From NCBI GenBank assembly GCA_946040935.1, contig CAMGCN010000003.1:1-14544 (forward strand): a stretch of 14,544 nucleotides of DNA. Direction: 5' to 3'. The notes beneath the pieces were generated by a model. The model was not told the DNA's origin. It worked only from the letters and a program-made list of their open reading frames with translations, and searched no databases. A program made the position numbers and the translations under genes. Below, in pieces: positions 5,569 to 13,031 of the stretch (its first letter is position 1; each line of letters starts with the position of its first letter). Source of the DNA: an uncultured Clostridia bacterium (GTDB lineage Bacteria; Bacillota; Clostridia; Oscillospirales; CAG-272).

Positions 5569-8199
5569 TTACTCGGTGCGCAAGGCGACAACCGGGTCTT
5601 TCTTTGCCGCGAGCCTCGACGGAATAAGCCCCGCGATAAATGTCAAAAACATGCTGATGGCAACGAGTATCACTCCGCCCTGCCATGGCAGAACAGCGTT
5701 TACGTTATATACTCCCGAGACCGCGTGAATTATAGCATTTATGGGCAGGCACAAGAGTACCGTCGCAAGTATGCCTATAGCGCCCGCGCAGAACCCGACA
5801 ATGAGCGTTTCGGCGTTAAACACACGGGAGATATCCTTTTTTGACGCTCCGATAGAACGGAGTATGCCGATTTCCTTTGTTCTTTCAAGTACAGAAATAT
5901 AGGTGATAATACCTATCATTATGCTGGAAACTATAAGCGAGATAGAAACAAATGCTATAAGCACATATGATATTATATTAATTATAGTAGTGACCGAAGA
6001 CAAAATCACGCCGAGCATATCCGAGTATGTTATCTTTTCGTCTTCATCGCGTCCCTCGTTAAAGGCGTCTATCTTATTGCAGATTTCCTCTTTAGACGCA
6101 AAATCTTTGGGGTAAATTGCGATAGTTTCAGGCTGATTTTCATCGACATAACCTATTTTGGTAAGATTGCCCTCATAGGTGGCAGATGTGGTAAGCATCG
6201 ACTTGAACATTTCAAGGACTGTGTTTTCATCCATATTTGCCATATATGCCTGATATGTCGCCTGCTCCTCGGCAGGCAGAGCTGAAAGATACTCGCGGAC
6301 ATCCTCCATGGTAAATTCTTTTTTGTCGCCGGCGGGGAACTTTATACCTGTGAAAATGTCGGTATCTGCATTATTTAATTGCGCCTTTGCCGCGTCGCTT
6401 TCCTGAAGCAAGCCTATAACATGCTCGCTCAGCTCCTTTGTATAGCCGAGTGTGCCGCCGATTGACGAAGCGAGCGCGTCCTTTTTAGGACGGACTATAC
6501 CCGATATCTTTATAGTAATTCCCTTATCTATGACATCGTTCAGCTTTTCCCCGTCCTCGCTCAAATCCTCATATATACCGTCGCCGTCTGTGTCGGCAAA
6601 CTTATATGAATCGGGAATGAGGCGGAATGTCTTTCCGAGCAGATCGTCATAGGAAAACACCTTTTGCTCTATCGGCAGCTCTTCTCCCTTTTTTACCATA
6701 TCGACATATTCGGGTATCTCGCTGCGGTCGCGAAGACCGAGCGCATAGAGTACCATATCGGGTATTTCGTTATTCTGATCTATAACCAGCACCATCTCGT
6801 CATACGAGCCCGGCCAGCTTCCTTTTACAACATCATACTGTGCGGACAGAAGCTCTTCGTTGTCAAGCATCTCGCTCATTACATCAAATGAAGAGTTGAC
6901 GGAAGAATACATGCTCGACATACTGCCCATGCCGTTTATCGCATCAGAATATTTAATGCCGTACAGTGCTTCATACATACTGTCGATTATCTCGAGCGAG
7001 TCTATCTCGTCGTATCCTCCGCCGGCATTCTCGGAATACATGCTGAATGACGCGCCGTAAGTATATTTGATGTCGCTGACATACTCTTCCATACCCGTGC
7101 TCTCGTCCTCAAAATAGTCCTTGAGCGCACCGAGATCGTTCGTGACAAGACCGCTTAACATGGTGTTGAGCATACGCTGCATATTGCTGTTTGAATATAC
7201 CGCGTCGTTTTCGTGAGCCTCGGCCGCGTTGTCGCTGACCGTGGAAAGCATACCCGTATAGTCAACAGTTTTCTTTTGTATGGTTATCGGGTAGGCAGAG
7301 AGTGTGTCCTCCTGCATCTTATCGATATATACCTGTATTCCGTTGGAAAGAGAAAGAATGAGAGCTATACCGATGATTCCTATACTTCCGGCAAAAGAGG
7401 TGAGTATAGTCCTTCCCTTCTTTGTCATGAGATTGTTAAGGGAAAGAGATGTCGCTGTCAAAAACGACATAGGCTTCTTTTTTCTCTTTTTGTGCCCTGT
7501 TTCCTCTTTTTCTTCTTCCGAAACATAGGGATTGCTGTCTCCCGTTATCTTGCCGTCAAAAAGGCGGATGATTCTCGTCGAATACTTCTCGGCAAGGTCG
7601 GGATTGTGCGTTACCATGATAACGAGGCGGTCCTTTGCGATTTCCTTTAAGAGCTCCATTATCTGCTCGCTCGTCGCCGAGTCGAGCGCACCCGTCGGCT
7701 CGTCCGCGAGCAGAATCTCGGGATTGTTTACAAGCGCGCGGGCAATAGCTACTCTCTGCATCTGTCCGCCCGACATCTGGTTGGGCTTTTTGTGCATATA
7801 ATCTCCGAGTCCCACACGCTCGAGAGCCGCTTTCGCCCTCTCTCTGCGTACAGACCTTTTGACGCCCGACAAGGTCATGGCGAGCTCGACGTTTGCGAGT
7901 ATTGACTGATGGGGTATCAGATTATAGCTCTGAAAAACAAATCCCACAGAACGGTTTCTGTATGCGTCCCAGTCTCCGTCGCGATACTTTTTCGTTGAAA
8001 CGCCTTTTATGGTCAGATCGCCCGATGTATATCTGTCAAGACCGCCGATTATATTTAAGAGGGTTGTCTTTCCGCATCCCGACGGTCCGAGGATAGAAAC
8101 AAATTCATTCTTTCTGAATTCGACAGATACTCCGTCAAGGGCAGTCTGCAAGTTCTGACCGAATGAATACACTTTTTTGATATCAGTTAGTTTTAACAT
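5569..8199 (-). CDS. MacB-type ABC exporter, ATPase fused to FtsX-like permease
   Basis: The 876-residue protein joins a LolD/MacB-class ATPase to a four-helix FtsX permease. ATPase motifs: Walker A GPSGCGKT (38-45), Q-loop Gln90, signature MSGGQ (142-146), Walker B ILLADEP (162-168) and switch His198. TM1 is at about 265-287. A very large extracytoplasmic domain (about 290-740) carries a calcium-loop-like DTDGDG (536-541). TM2-TM4 lie at about 742-768, 797-820 and 840-859, and the C-terminus PSRLAAKKDPVVALRTE is typical of MacB. Homologues work as mechanotransmitters that export or extract peptides and lipids, usually as dimers. No membrane-fusion (HlyD-like) partner is in the window. The start at 8199 is chosen because GGGAG lies seven bases upstream; an in-frame TTG at 8253 has no such site. 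The substrate is unknown. Confidence 0.9.
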   Translation of the reverse strand: MLKLTDIKKVYSFGQNLQTALDGVSVEFRKNEFVSILGPSGCGKTTLLNIIGGLDRYTSGDLTIKGVSTKKYRDGDWDAYRNRSVGFVFQSYNLIPHQSILANVELAMTLSGVKRSVRRERAKAALERVGLGDYMHKKPNQMSGGQMQRVAIARALVNNPEILLADEPTGALDSATSEQIMELLKEIAKDRLVIMVTHNPDLAEKYSTRIIRLFDGKITGDSNPYVSEEEKEETGHKKRKKKPMSFLTATSLSLNNLMTKKGRTILTSFAGSIGIIGIALILSLSNGIQVYIDKMQEDTLSAYPITIQKKTVDYTGMLSTVSDNAAEAHENDAVYSNSNMQRMLNTMLSGLVTNDLGALKDYFEDESTGMEEYVSDIKYTYGASFSMYSENAGGGYDEIDSLEIIDSMYEALYGIKYSDAINGMGSMSSMYSSVNSSFDVMSEMLDNEELLSAQYDVVKGSWPGSYDEMVLVIDQNNEIPDMVLYALGLRDRSEIPEYVDMVKKGEELPIEQKVFSYDDLLGKTFRLIPDSYKFADTDGDGIYEDLSEDGEKLNDVIDKGITIKISGIVRPKKDALASSIGGTLGYTKELSEHVIGLLQESDAAKAQLNNADTDIFTGIKFPAGDKKEFTMEDVREYLSALPAEEQATYQAYMANMDENTVLEMFKSMLTTSATYEGNLTKIGYVDENQPETIAIYPKDFASKEEICNKIDAFNEGRDEDEKITYSDMLGVILSSVTTIINIISYVLIAFVSISLIVSSIMIGIITYISVLERTKEIGILRSIGASKKDISRVFNAETLIVGFCAGAIGILATVLLCLPINAIIHAVSGVYNVNAVLPWQGGVILVAISMFLTFIAGLIPSRLAAKKDPVVALRTE

Positions 8200-8360
8200 G
8201 CCTTTTCTCCCAAAATTAATTACATACAGTCTATCAAACAAAAATGTATACAATTTAGGTTATCTTTTAACTAATTAAAACATTTTATAACATCCCGGCA
8301 CACAAAGCCCGCGGCGAATAATTTCGGTTGAAATATCGTTTTGTCGCATGATATATCCCA
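8200..8360. other. Intergenic stretch, no clear promoter found
   Basis: It holds the ribosome binding site of the ABC gene (GGGAG, seven bases from the ATG on the minus strand) and AT-rich DNA. The best minus-strand promoter guess, TTAGTT with an 18-base spacer to TATACA, is weak. There is no ORF with a credible start, and no repeat resembling those elsewhere in the window. Confidence 0.5.
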
Positions 8361-8402
8361 AAATAAAATCTCTGCATTCAATAATCGGAATGCAGAGATC
8401 CT
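8361..8402 (-). terminator. Terminator of the CBS-protein operon, probably bidirectional
   Basis: ATCTCTGCATTC (8368-8379) and GAATGCAGAGAT (8388-8399) are perfect 12-bp complements around an 8-base loop. On the minus strand the stem is followed by TTTTATTT, and on the plus strand by CCTTTTTT. It lies just past the stop codon of the downstream CBS gene. Confidence 0.9.
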
Positions 8403-8405
8403 TTT

Positions 8406-9680
8406 TTATTCTTCTTCGGGTTTTTCGTGGATGGCAAATGATACTTTCGTTACACGCGTACCGTCCATTTCGGTGACTGTTACCGTCATATTATTATACT
8501 CAAAGGATTTTCCGACCTCGGGGAATCCCTCGAGCTGTTCTATCACCCATCCGCCTACCGTGGTATAGTCTGAATCTATCTCGTCGGGGTTTCCCTCAAA
8601 CTCCTCGATAGCGTCGTACACACTTACGTCTCCGTTCACTTCGTAAAAGTCTTTGCGTACCGGCACAATGTCCTCCTCGTCCTCGTCAGTCTCGTCGTCG
8701 ATATCGCCCACAAGCTCCTCGAGTATATCCTCCATTGTAACTATGCCGAGAGTGCCGCCGTATTCGTCAGGTACAACCGCCATCTGCATTTTCGAGCGGC
8801 GCATCTCTTCCAGCGCGTCGGGAAGGGACGCGGAGGGATATATAATACACGGCTCTTTTACGCATTTTCTGTAATCGACCTGTTCATGAGAGGCAAGCTC
8901 AAGAAGAAACAGATTTGAGTACAGTATTCCTGTTATATTGTCTATCGTGTCTGTATATACAGGTATTCGGGAATGGGAGGTCTCCTTTATAAGCTCGATA
9001 AGCTTTTGCTCCGAATCGTTCATATCAAAAGCGACAACATCGACGCGCGGAACAACAAGACGCCTTATATCGGTATCCTTAAAGTTGATTGCCGACTGCA
9101 AAAGTTCGCTTTTGTCCTCTTCGAGGCCGCCCTCCTCTTCGCTCTGTTCTATGGCGACAGCGAGTTCCTCCTCTGTCACCGTCTGTTCGCTTCCTTTACC
9201 GAAAGGCAGCTTGACAACCCATATTATCGCGTTGATAACAACCACAACCGGGAAAAAGATTATCATCGAAATAATCATGGGTACGGCAAACTTCGCCGAG
9301 AGAGAATCTCCCCGTTGAGAGGCGAAAGTCTTTGGTATTATCTCACCGAAAATCAATATGATTACAGTCGCGGCGAGAGTCGCCGCAGCCGCGGAAATTC
9401 CGCCTGCGTCGCCCGATAAAAAGTGCGATAAAACTTCATACACAGCGAGCGTAACACAGGCGCTCATGCCGAAGTGAGCGATGTTAACGCCGACCAGGCT
9501 CGCACTTATCGCGAAGTTATAGTGGCGTATGACAAAAAGTGCGAGCTTATAAAATTTGCTTCCCTTTTCCGCCAAATCCTCAAGGTGATTGGGATTTGCA
9601 AAATTATATGCGGTTTCCGCCGCCGCATAAAACGCGGAGAAGAAAAGGGATATTAAAATTAAAACAATATATACCGTCAT
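8406..9680 (-). CDS. CNNM/CorC-type membrane protein with CBS pair (second of two)
   Basis: The 424-residue protein has the standard domain order of the TlyC/HlyC/CorC family. A DUF21 (CNNM) membrane domain spans about 1-165, with AAETA at 20-24 and FGEIIPKTFA at 111-120. Two CBS domains follow (about 205-265 and 270-330), the second with PDEYGGTLGIVTMEDILEEL (304-323). A CorC_HlyC domain closes at about 345-420. Older annotations call these hemolysins, but characterised CNNM/CorC members handle Mg2+ export or homeostasis, with CBS domains binding ATP-Mg. An acidic patch (DIDDETDEDEED, 326-337) follows CBS2. The ATG overlaps the stop of the upstream paralogue by four bases (ATGA), which implies translational coupling. 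The substrate ion is not proven. Confidence 0.9.
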   Translation of the reverse strand: MTVYIVLILISLFFSAFYAAAETAYNFANPNHLEDLAEKGSKFYKLALFVIRHYNFAISASLVGVNIAHFGMSACVTLAVYEVLSHFLSGDAGGISAAAATLAATVIILIFGEIIPKTFASQRGDSLSAKFAVPMIISMIIFFPVVVVINAIIWVVKLPFGKGSEQTVTEEELAVAIEQSEEEGGLEEDKSELLQSAINFKDTDIRRLVVPRVDVVAFDMNDSEQKLIELIKETSHSRIPVYTDTIDNITGILYSNLFLLELASHEQVDYRKCVKEPCIIYPSASLPDALEEMRRSKMQMAVVPDEYGGTLGIVTMEDILEELVGDIDDETDEDEEDIVPVRKDFYEVNGDVSVYDAIEEFEGNPDEIDSDYTTVGGWVIEQLEGFPEVGKSFEYNNMTVTVTEMDGTRVTKVSFAIHEKPEEE

Positions 9681-10993
9681 TTTTCCGCCTCCTCTTTAAG
9701 GGGGGCGCTTACGTCTATATAAAATTTATCGGGTTTTCCGTGGCGTGTTCTGCCTGCCGTCAGCCGTAAAGCACCGTAGGTCACCGAATCTCCCCGCCGC
9801 AGCTTTCTGTCGGCGAGGGTATTCGCCCACATGAGCAGGGTTTCGTGACCGCACTCGTCACGGTCAAAATCGTCAAATTCCATAAGTTCAAACGCGGAAA
9901 TGACAGATAGGTCAGAGGATACCTCGTATTTTCCCTCGCCTAATTTTTTGAATTTGTCTTCAACTATATCGCTTTCGTCAAATATTTCTCCGACCAGCTC
10001 CTCGAGCAGATCCTCAAGCGTGATAACACCGAGGGTACGGCCGTCCTCTCCCTTGACTATCGCCATATGTATTTTTTCACTCTGCATAAGACGCAAAAGC
10101 TCGTCGGCAGGCATAGACGGAAGAGCCGTTATCGGCGTGTCGAGCATGGTGCTTATGTCGCTGTTGTTTTCAAACGTATATGCCTCAAGGAAGGTTCTGA
10201 CGCGCAAAATACCTATTACGCAGTCTTTACTGTCACGGAAGACAGGCATCCTCGAGTACATATTGTCCCTTATCAGCTTAATGAGAGAAGCCGCGTCATA
10301 CTTGTCAATATTGACTGCAACGACGTTTTCGTAGGAGGTATATATGTCACCTACCGTAACATCGTCAAATTCAAACGCGGAATAGAGCAGGTTGACCTCG
10401 TCCTTTTCTGCCGCGCCGCTCTCGTCAATATCCTCGATAATATCGCGCACGTCCTCCTCTGTTACGCTGGGCTCGTTTTTAGGGGCAAAGAGCTTTCCGA
10501 CTGCCGCCGAAAACACCGAAAATACCACAGCAAAGGGCTTTAAGAGCGTGCAGATAAATTTGAGCGACGGAGCATAGGTAAGGGCAAACGAATCGACTCT
10601 CTCTTTTACTACCGTTTTCGGCAAGACCTCTCCGAAAAGGATAACTACCGCCGTAACACAGAGAGTCATCACCGTTTCGGGAATGCCCAACCGAAGCGCC
10701 AGCACCGTCGTGACCGACGCCGTAGCTATGTTGACGAGGTCGTTTCCGAAAAGAACGGTAGTCAGGGTTCTGTCAAAAGAATCGGTAAGCTTCAGCATGG
10801 TTTTCGCACGTCTGTCGCCCGAGTCTGCCTCGCTCTTGATTTTAATTTTGTTTGACGCGGAAATCGCCGTTTCCGCACCCGAAAAGTATGCGCTGAATGA
10901 AATCAGCAAAATGAGGAATACAATAATTCCGAAATTTTCACTTACAAAGTCAATAACTGAAACGGTCAAACTAAATCGCCCGCCGGCGTCCAT
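9677..10993 (-). CDS. CNNM/CorC-type membrane protein with CBS pair (first of two)
   Basis: A 438-residue paralogue of the next gene. DUF21 spans about 20-170, with SGAETAI at 38-44 and LFGEVLPKT at 119-127. CBS domains are at about 215-272 and 280-340, and a CorC_HlyC domain at about 352-430. In CBS2 the loop that reads PDEYGGTLG in its partner is KGEDGRTLG (314-322), so nucleotide binding may differ. AAGGAAG is about 11 bases upstream of the ATG, a rather long spacing. A good promoter lies at 11036-11064, and the next gene starts inside its stop codon, so the two form an operon. Paired CNNM-like paralogues suggest a heteromer or division of labour; that is inference. Confidence 0.9.
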   Translation of the reverse strand: MDAGGRFSLTVSVIDFVSENFGIIVFLILLISFSAYFSGAETAISASNKIKIKSEADSGDRRAKTMLKLTDSFDRTLTTVLFGNDLVNIATASVTTVLALRLGIPETVMTLCVTAVVILFGEVLPKTVVKERVDSFALTYAPSLKFICTLLKPFAVVFSVFSAAVGKLFAPKNEPSVTEEDVRDIIEDIDESGAAEKDEVNLLYSAFEFDDVTVGDIYTSYENVVAVNIDKYDAASLIKLIRDNMYSRMPVFRDSKDCVIGILRVRTFLEAYTFENNSDISTMLDTPITALPSMPADELLRLMQSEKIHMAIVKGEDGRTLGVITLEDLLEELVGEIFDESDIVEDKFKKLGEGKYEVSSDLSVISAFELMEFDDFDRDECGHETLLMWANTLADRKLRRGDSVTYGALRLTAGRTRHGKPDKFYIDVSAPLKEEAEK

Positions 10994-11035
10994 TAAAAAA
11001 TCAACTTCCTTTTTGATATAGTATAGTTATAACTG

Positions 11036-11064
11036 ATTATACATTATATTTCGATATAAGTCAA
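11036..11064 (-). promoter_or_regulatory. Promoter of the two-gene CBS operon
   Basis: On the minus strand TTGACT (11064-11059), 17-base spacer, perfect TATAAT (11041-11036), 42 bases before the ATG at 10993. Its presence makes the CBS pair independent of the 197-residue gene upstream. Confidence 0.87.
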
Positions 11065-11090
11065 GTAGTGTAAAAAGCTGTGAACACGCT

Positions 11091-11684
11091 CTATTTTATG
11101 TCTGAACTATTGCCTTCGATCTCATTTGCGAAAGTATAAAGGGAATGGATAATCAATTCATTATATATCTCATCTCCGGGACAAACAATCTGTTCATAAT
11201 CAGCTGAAAACTTACACCTAACTTCGTAACAGACAGGATTAATAAGTAGAATTTTTTTCTGTTTAATATCACCGGTTGATATCATCTGTTTCTGAAAAGA
11301 CGGTAATTGAAAATCATAGAAAGGCAGCTTTCTCTTTTTTGAGTCGAGATTAAATGTCAATATCAATCTATTTATTAATCTCAACTGATTTCTGAAGAAG
11401 TAATTTCTGTTTTGATCAAAGAAAAGAATTTGTCTTTTACCGGAAGAGCCAAACAGTTTGACTGACCACACGGTGTCATTGCCTATTAAGTGAAAATCAC
11501 ATATTGATTTTCTTTTGTCCCCCAAAAACCACAGGGTATGTGTAGGACAAAGGATAATTCCCTTTTTTTCTGCGATCTTCTTAATTTTAATTTTCAACTT
11601 TAGTCTTTTCAAAAAATATTTAATACGAGAAAAAATTACTGCTAAAACGATAAAGCATAGTAATATAATGATAATTTTTAACAT
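11091..11684 (-). CDS. AT-rich single-TM protein of unknown function
   Basis: 197 residues. A hydrophobic N-terminal helix (3-21) is followed by a strongly basic stretch (about 20-41, KYFLKRLKLKIKIKKIAEKK). The rest is a soluble domain with no catalytic motif I recognise (HTLWFLGDKRKSICDFHL at 49-66, VWSVKLFGSSGKRQILFF at 72-89). The basic flank suggests the soluble part is cytoplasmic. GGAGG sits five bases before the ATG, so the gene is very likely expressed. It is visibly richer in A and T than its neighbours, with many AAA, ATT and TTT codons, which could mean recent acquisition. A strong promoter (11842-11870) and a roughly 150-base structured leader precede it. Proteins of similar layout may occur in other Clostridia as hypothetical proteins; I cannot name a family. 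Confidence 0.8.
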   Translation of the reverse strand: MLKIIIILLCFIVLAVIFSRIKYFLKRLKLKIKIKKIAEKKGIILCPTHTLWFLGDKRKSICDFHLIGNDTVWSVKLFGSSGKRQILFFDQNRNYFFRNQLRLINRLILTFNLDSKKRKLPFYDFQLPSFQKQMISTGDIKQKKILLINPVCYEVRCKFSADYEQIVCPGDEIYNELIIHSLYTFANEIEGNSSDIK

Positions 11685-11719
11685 AGGCGCCTCCGCAACA
11701 ATTGAGCAACATTTAACCT

Positions 11720-11819
11720 ATATAACAAAATGCGCAAATTACTCCATACAGAATGACTTGCGCATTACAAATACATATTCACTTTTGAACATAATGGTTT
11801 GTATTTCAGTAATTGCAAG
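11720..11819 (-). promoter_or_regulatory. Structured 5' leader with two mutually exclusive stems
   Basis: In transcription order (minus strand), CTTGC-A-ATTAC-TG-AAATACA (11819-11800) can pair with TGTATTT-GTAAT-GC-GCAAG (11775-11757). This gives 17 base pairs interrupted only by a 1x2 loop and a 2-base bulge. The same downstream arm can instead use AATGCGCAA (11766-11758) to pair exactly with TTGCGCATT (11737-11729), which is followed by TTTGTTATAT. The first fold resembles an antiterminator and the second a weak terminator. No known riboswitch or T-box family is recognised. The U-tract is modest, so termination is uncertain. Confidence 0.45.
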
Positions 11820-11841
11820 CCAGAATCTTTTGTTCTGTTAA

Positions 11842-11870
11842 ATTGTACCATGATTTTGTTATTTTGTCAA
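11842..11870 (-). promoter_or_regulatory. Promoter of the 197-residue protein gene
   Basis: On the minus strand a perfect TTGACA (11870-11865), 17-base spacer and TACAAT (11847-11842). The expected start near 11835 leaves a leader of about 150 bases before the ATG at 11684, unusually long for this window. Confidence 0.82.
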
Positions 11871-12049
11871 CAGATAATTGGTGAAAAGATCAAAAGCTAT
11901 CCTATCGTTACAATAGCTGTGAATGTTTGTTTTCTTGCATGCCAAATTCCGTTATGACAAACAAATAAAATATACATAATAAATAGCGAAATTCAACATA
12001 AAACCGTATATATTTAATAAGACTTTTTCACAATATGTTTTATTGTATT
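11871..12049. other. AT-rich intergenic stretch without recognisable features
   Basis: It separates the divergent 197-residue and amidase genes. I see no ORF with a ribosome binding site and no RNA gene. The only structure is a 6-bp inverted repeat, ACAATA/TATTGT, near 12030-12046. Confidence 0.5.
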
Positions 12050-12078
12050 TTGCTTAATCCTGTGTTACAATATATTAT
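12050..12078 (+). promoter_or_regulatory. Probable promoter of the amidase gene
   Basis: TTGCTT (12050-12055), 17-base spacer, TATTAT (12073-12078). The match is 4/6 and 5/6, weaker than the other promoters here. It lies about 62 bases before the start codon. Confidence 0.6.
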
Positions 12079-12140
12079 ATTCTAATCTGAAAAAACCACC
12101 CCGCATTAATTAAATACGTTAGTAAAAAAACGGAGAAAAA

Positions 12141-12992
12141 ATGAAAAGAATACTTGTTTTATTTGCAGCCGTCTGCATGATACTTTGCTCTTGCGGAAAA
12201 GAGAGCGTACCTGCGGCCCAAACAGAAGAAAAAGACGGAATAACAGAGCAAACCGAACAAACCGAACAACCAAACACAACCGAAGAAACAAAAAAGCCTC
12301 TCAAGCGGGAAGAGGCCGGACATCAAAAAACCGTTGTAATTGACCCGGGCCACGGTTACGGCGACGTAGGATGCGGCGGCCCCGAATCAAAAATCGGATA
12401 TTATGAATATTTTTATACGACGGACATGGCAAAAGCCCTTAAATCGTCTCTTGAATCACGCGGTTACATAGTTTATTTAACTCACGACGGAGAGTCTTTT
12501 CCCTCCCTTTCAAAAATAAAATCACTCGCAGACGAGTGGGGTGTTGAATACGATGAAACAAAGGACACCTGGGCGGAAAACAACATCTTCTCTCCCTATG
12601 AGAGAGTTATTTATATCAACTGCCTCGACGCGATGTACGGAGTTGACTTTTCAATCTCAATACATGTTAACGCAAATGCAGAATCGGATACTTTATCCGG
12701 CTTTGACCTCGACTACTGCAAAGAGAACGAATGGTCAAGCGAGAGCTTTGAGATAGTCAAAAAAATACGCTCTATGATATACAACGAATACCCCGGAAGA
12801 AACCTGTATCTTTACGCCGATTCCTGGGACGACTCGTTTGTAGTCACAAAATATAACAGTATGCCGTCCGCTCTTTTCGAGACAGGATACTCAACTTGCG
12901 ACGCCGACGCCGCGCTCATTACAGACCCGGTATGGAGAAACACTCTCATGGATAATCTCGCAGAGGCTGTCGCCGGCGCGCTGGAAGAGTAA
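12141..12992 (+). CDS. Lipoprotein N-acetylmuramoyl-L-alanine amidase (Amidase_3)
   Basis: The 283-residue enzyme should cleave the bond between N-acetylmuramic acid and the L-Ala of the peptide stem in peptidoglycan. The N-terminus is a lipoprotein signal with lipobox LCSC (15-18, lipid on Cys18), so it is expected to be tethered to the outer face of the membrane. A low-complexity Glu/Thr/Gln linker (about 25-55, TEQTEQTEQ) acts as a spacer. The Amidase_3 domain spans about 63-280. Putative zinc ligands are His71 (IDPGHGYGD), Glu89 (YYEYFYT) and His175 (SISIHVNA), with catalytic Glu247 (LFETGY). There are no SH3 or LysM wall-binding repeats. GGAG lies five bases before the ATG. Pyruvate kinase starts 39 bases after its stop with no terminator between, so co-transcription is likely. 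Confidence 0.92.
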   Translation: MKRILVLFAAVCMILCSCGKESVPAAQTEEKDGITEQTEQTEQPNTTEETKKPLKREEAGHQKTVVIDPGHGYGDVGCGGPESKIGYYEYFYTTDMAKALKSSLESRGYIVYLTHDGESFPSLSKIKSLADEWGVEYDETKDTWAENNIFSPYERVIYINCLDAMYGVDFSISIHVNANAESDTLSGFDLDYCKENEWSSESFEIVKKIRSMIYNEYPGRNLYLYADSWDDSFVVTKYNSMPSALFETGYSTCDADAALITDPVWRNTLMDNLAEAVAGALEE

Positions 12993-13031
12993 AAACTACG
13001 CGCAAATTCAGCAAAAACACAGGAGGAACAC

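Noticed and set aside
8200..8253. 18-codon N-terminal extension of the ABC transporter from an in-frame TTG
   Set aside because: No Shine-Dalgarno precedes the TTG, whereas the ATG at 8199 has GGGAG at proper distance and gives the standard start of the ATPase domain.
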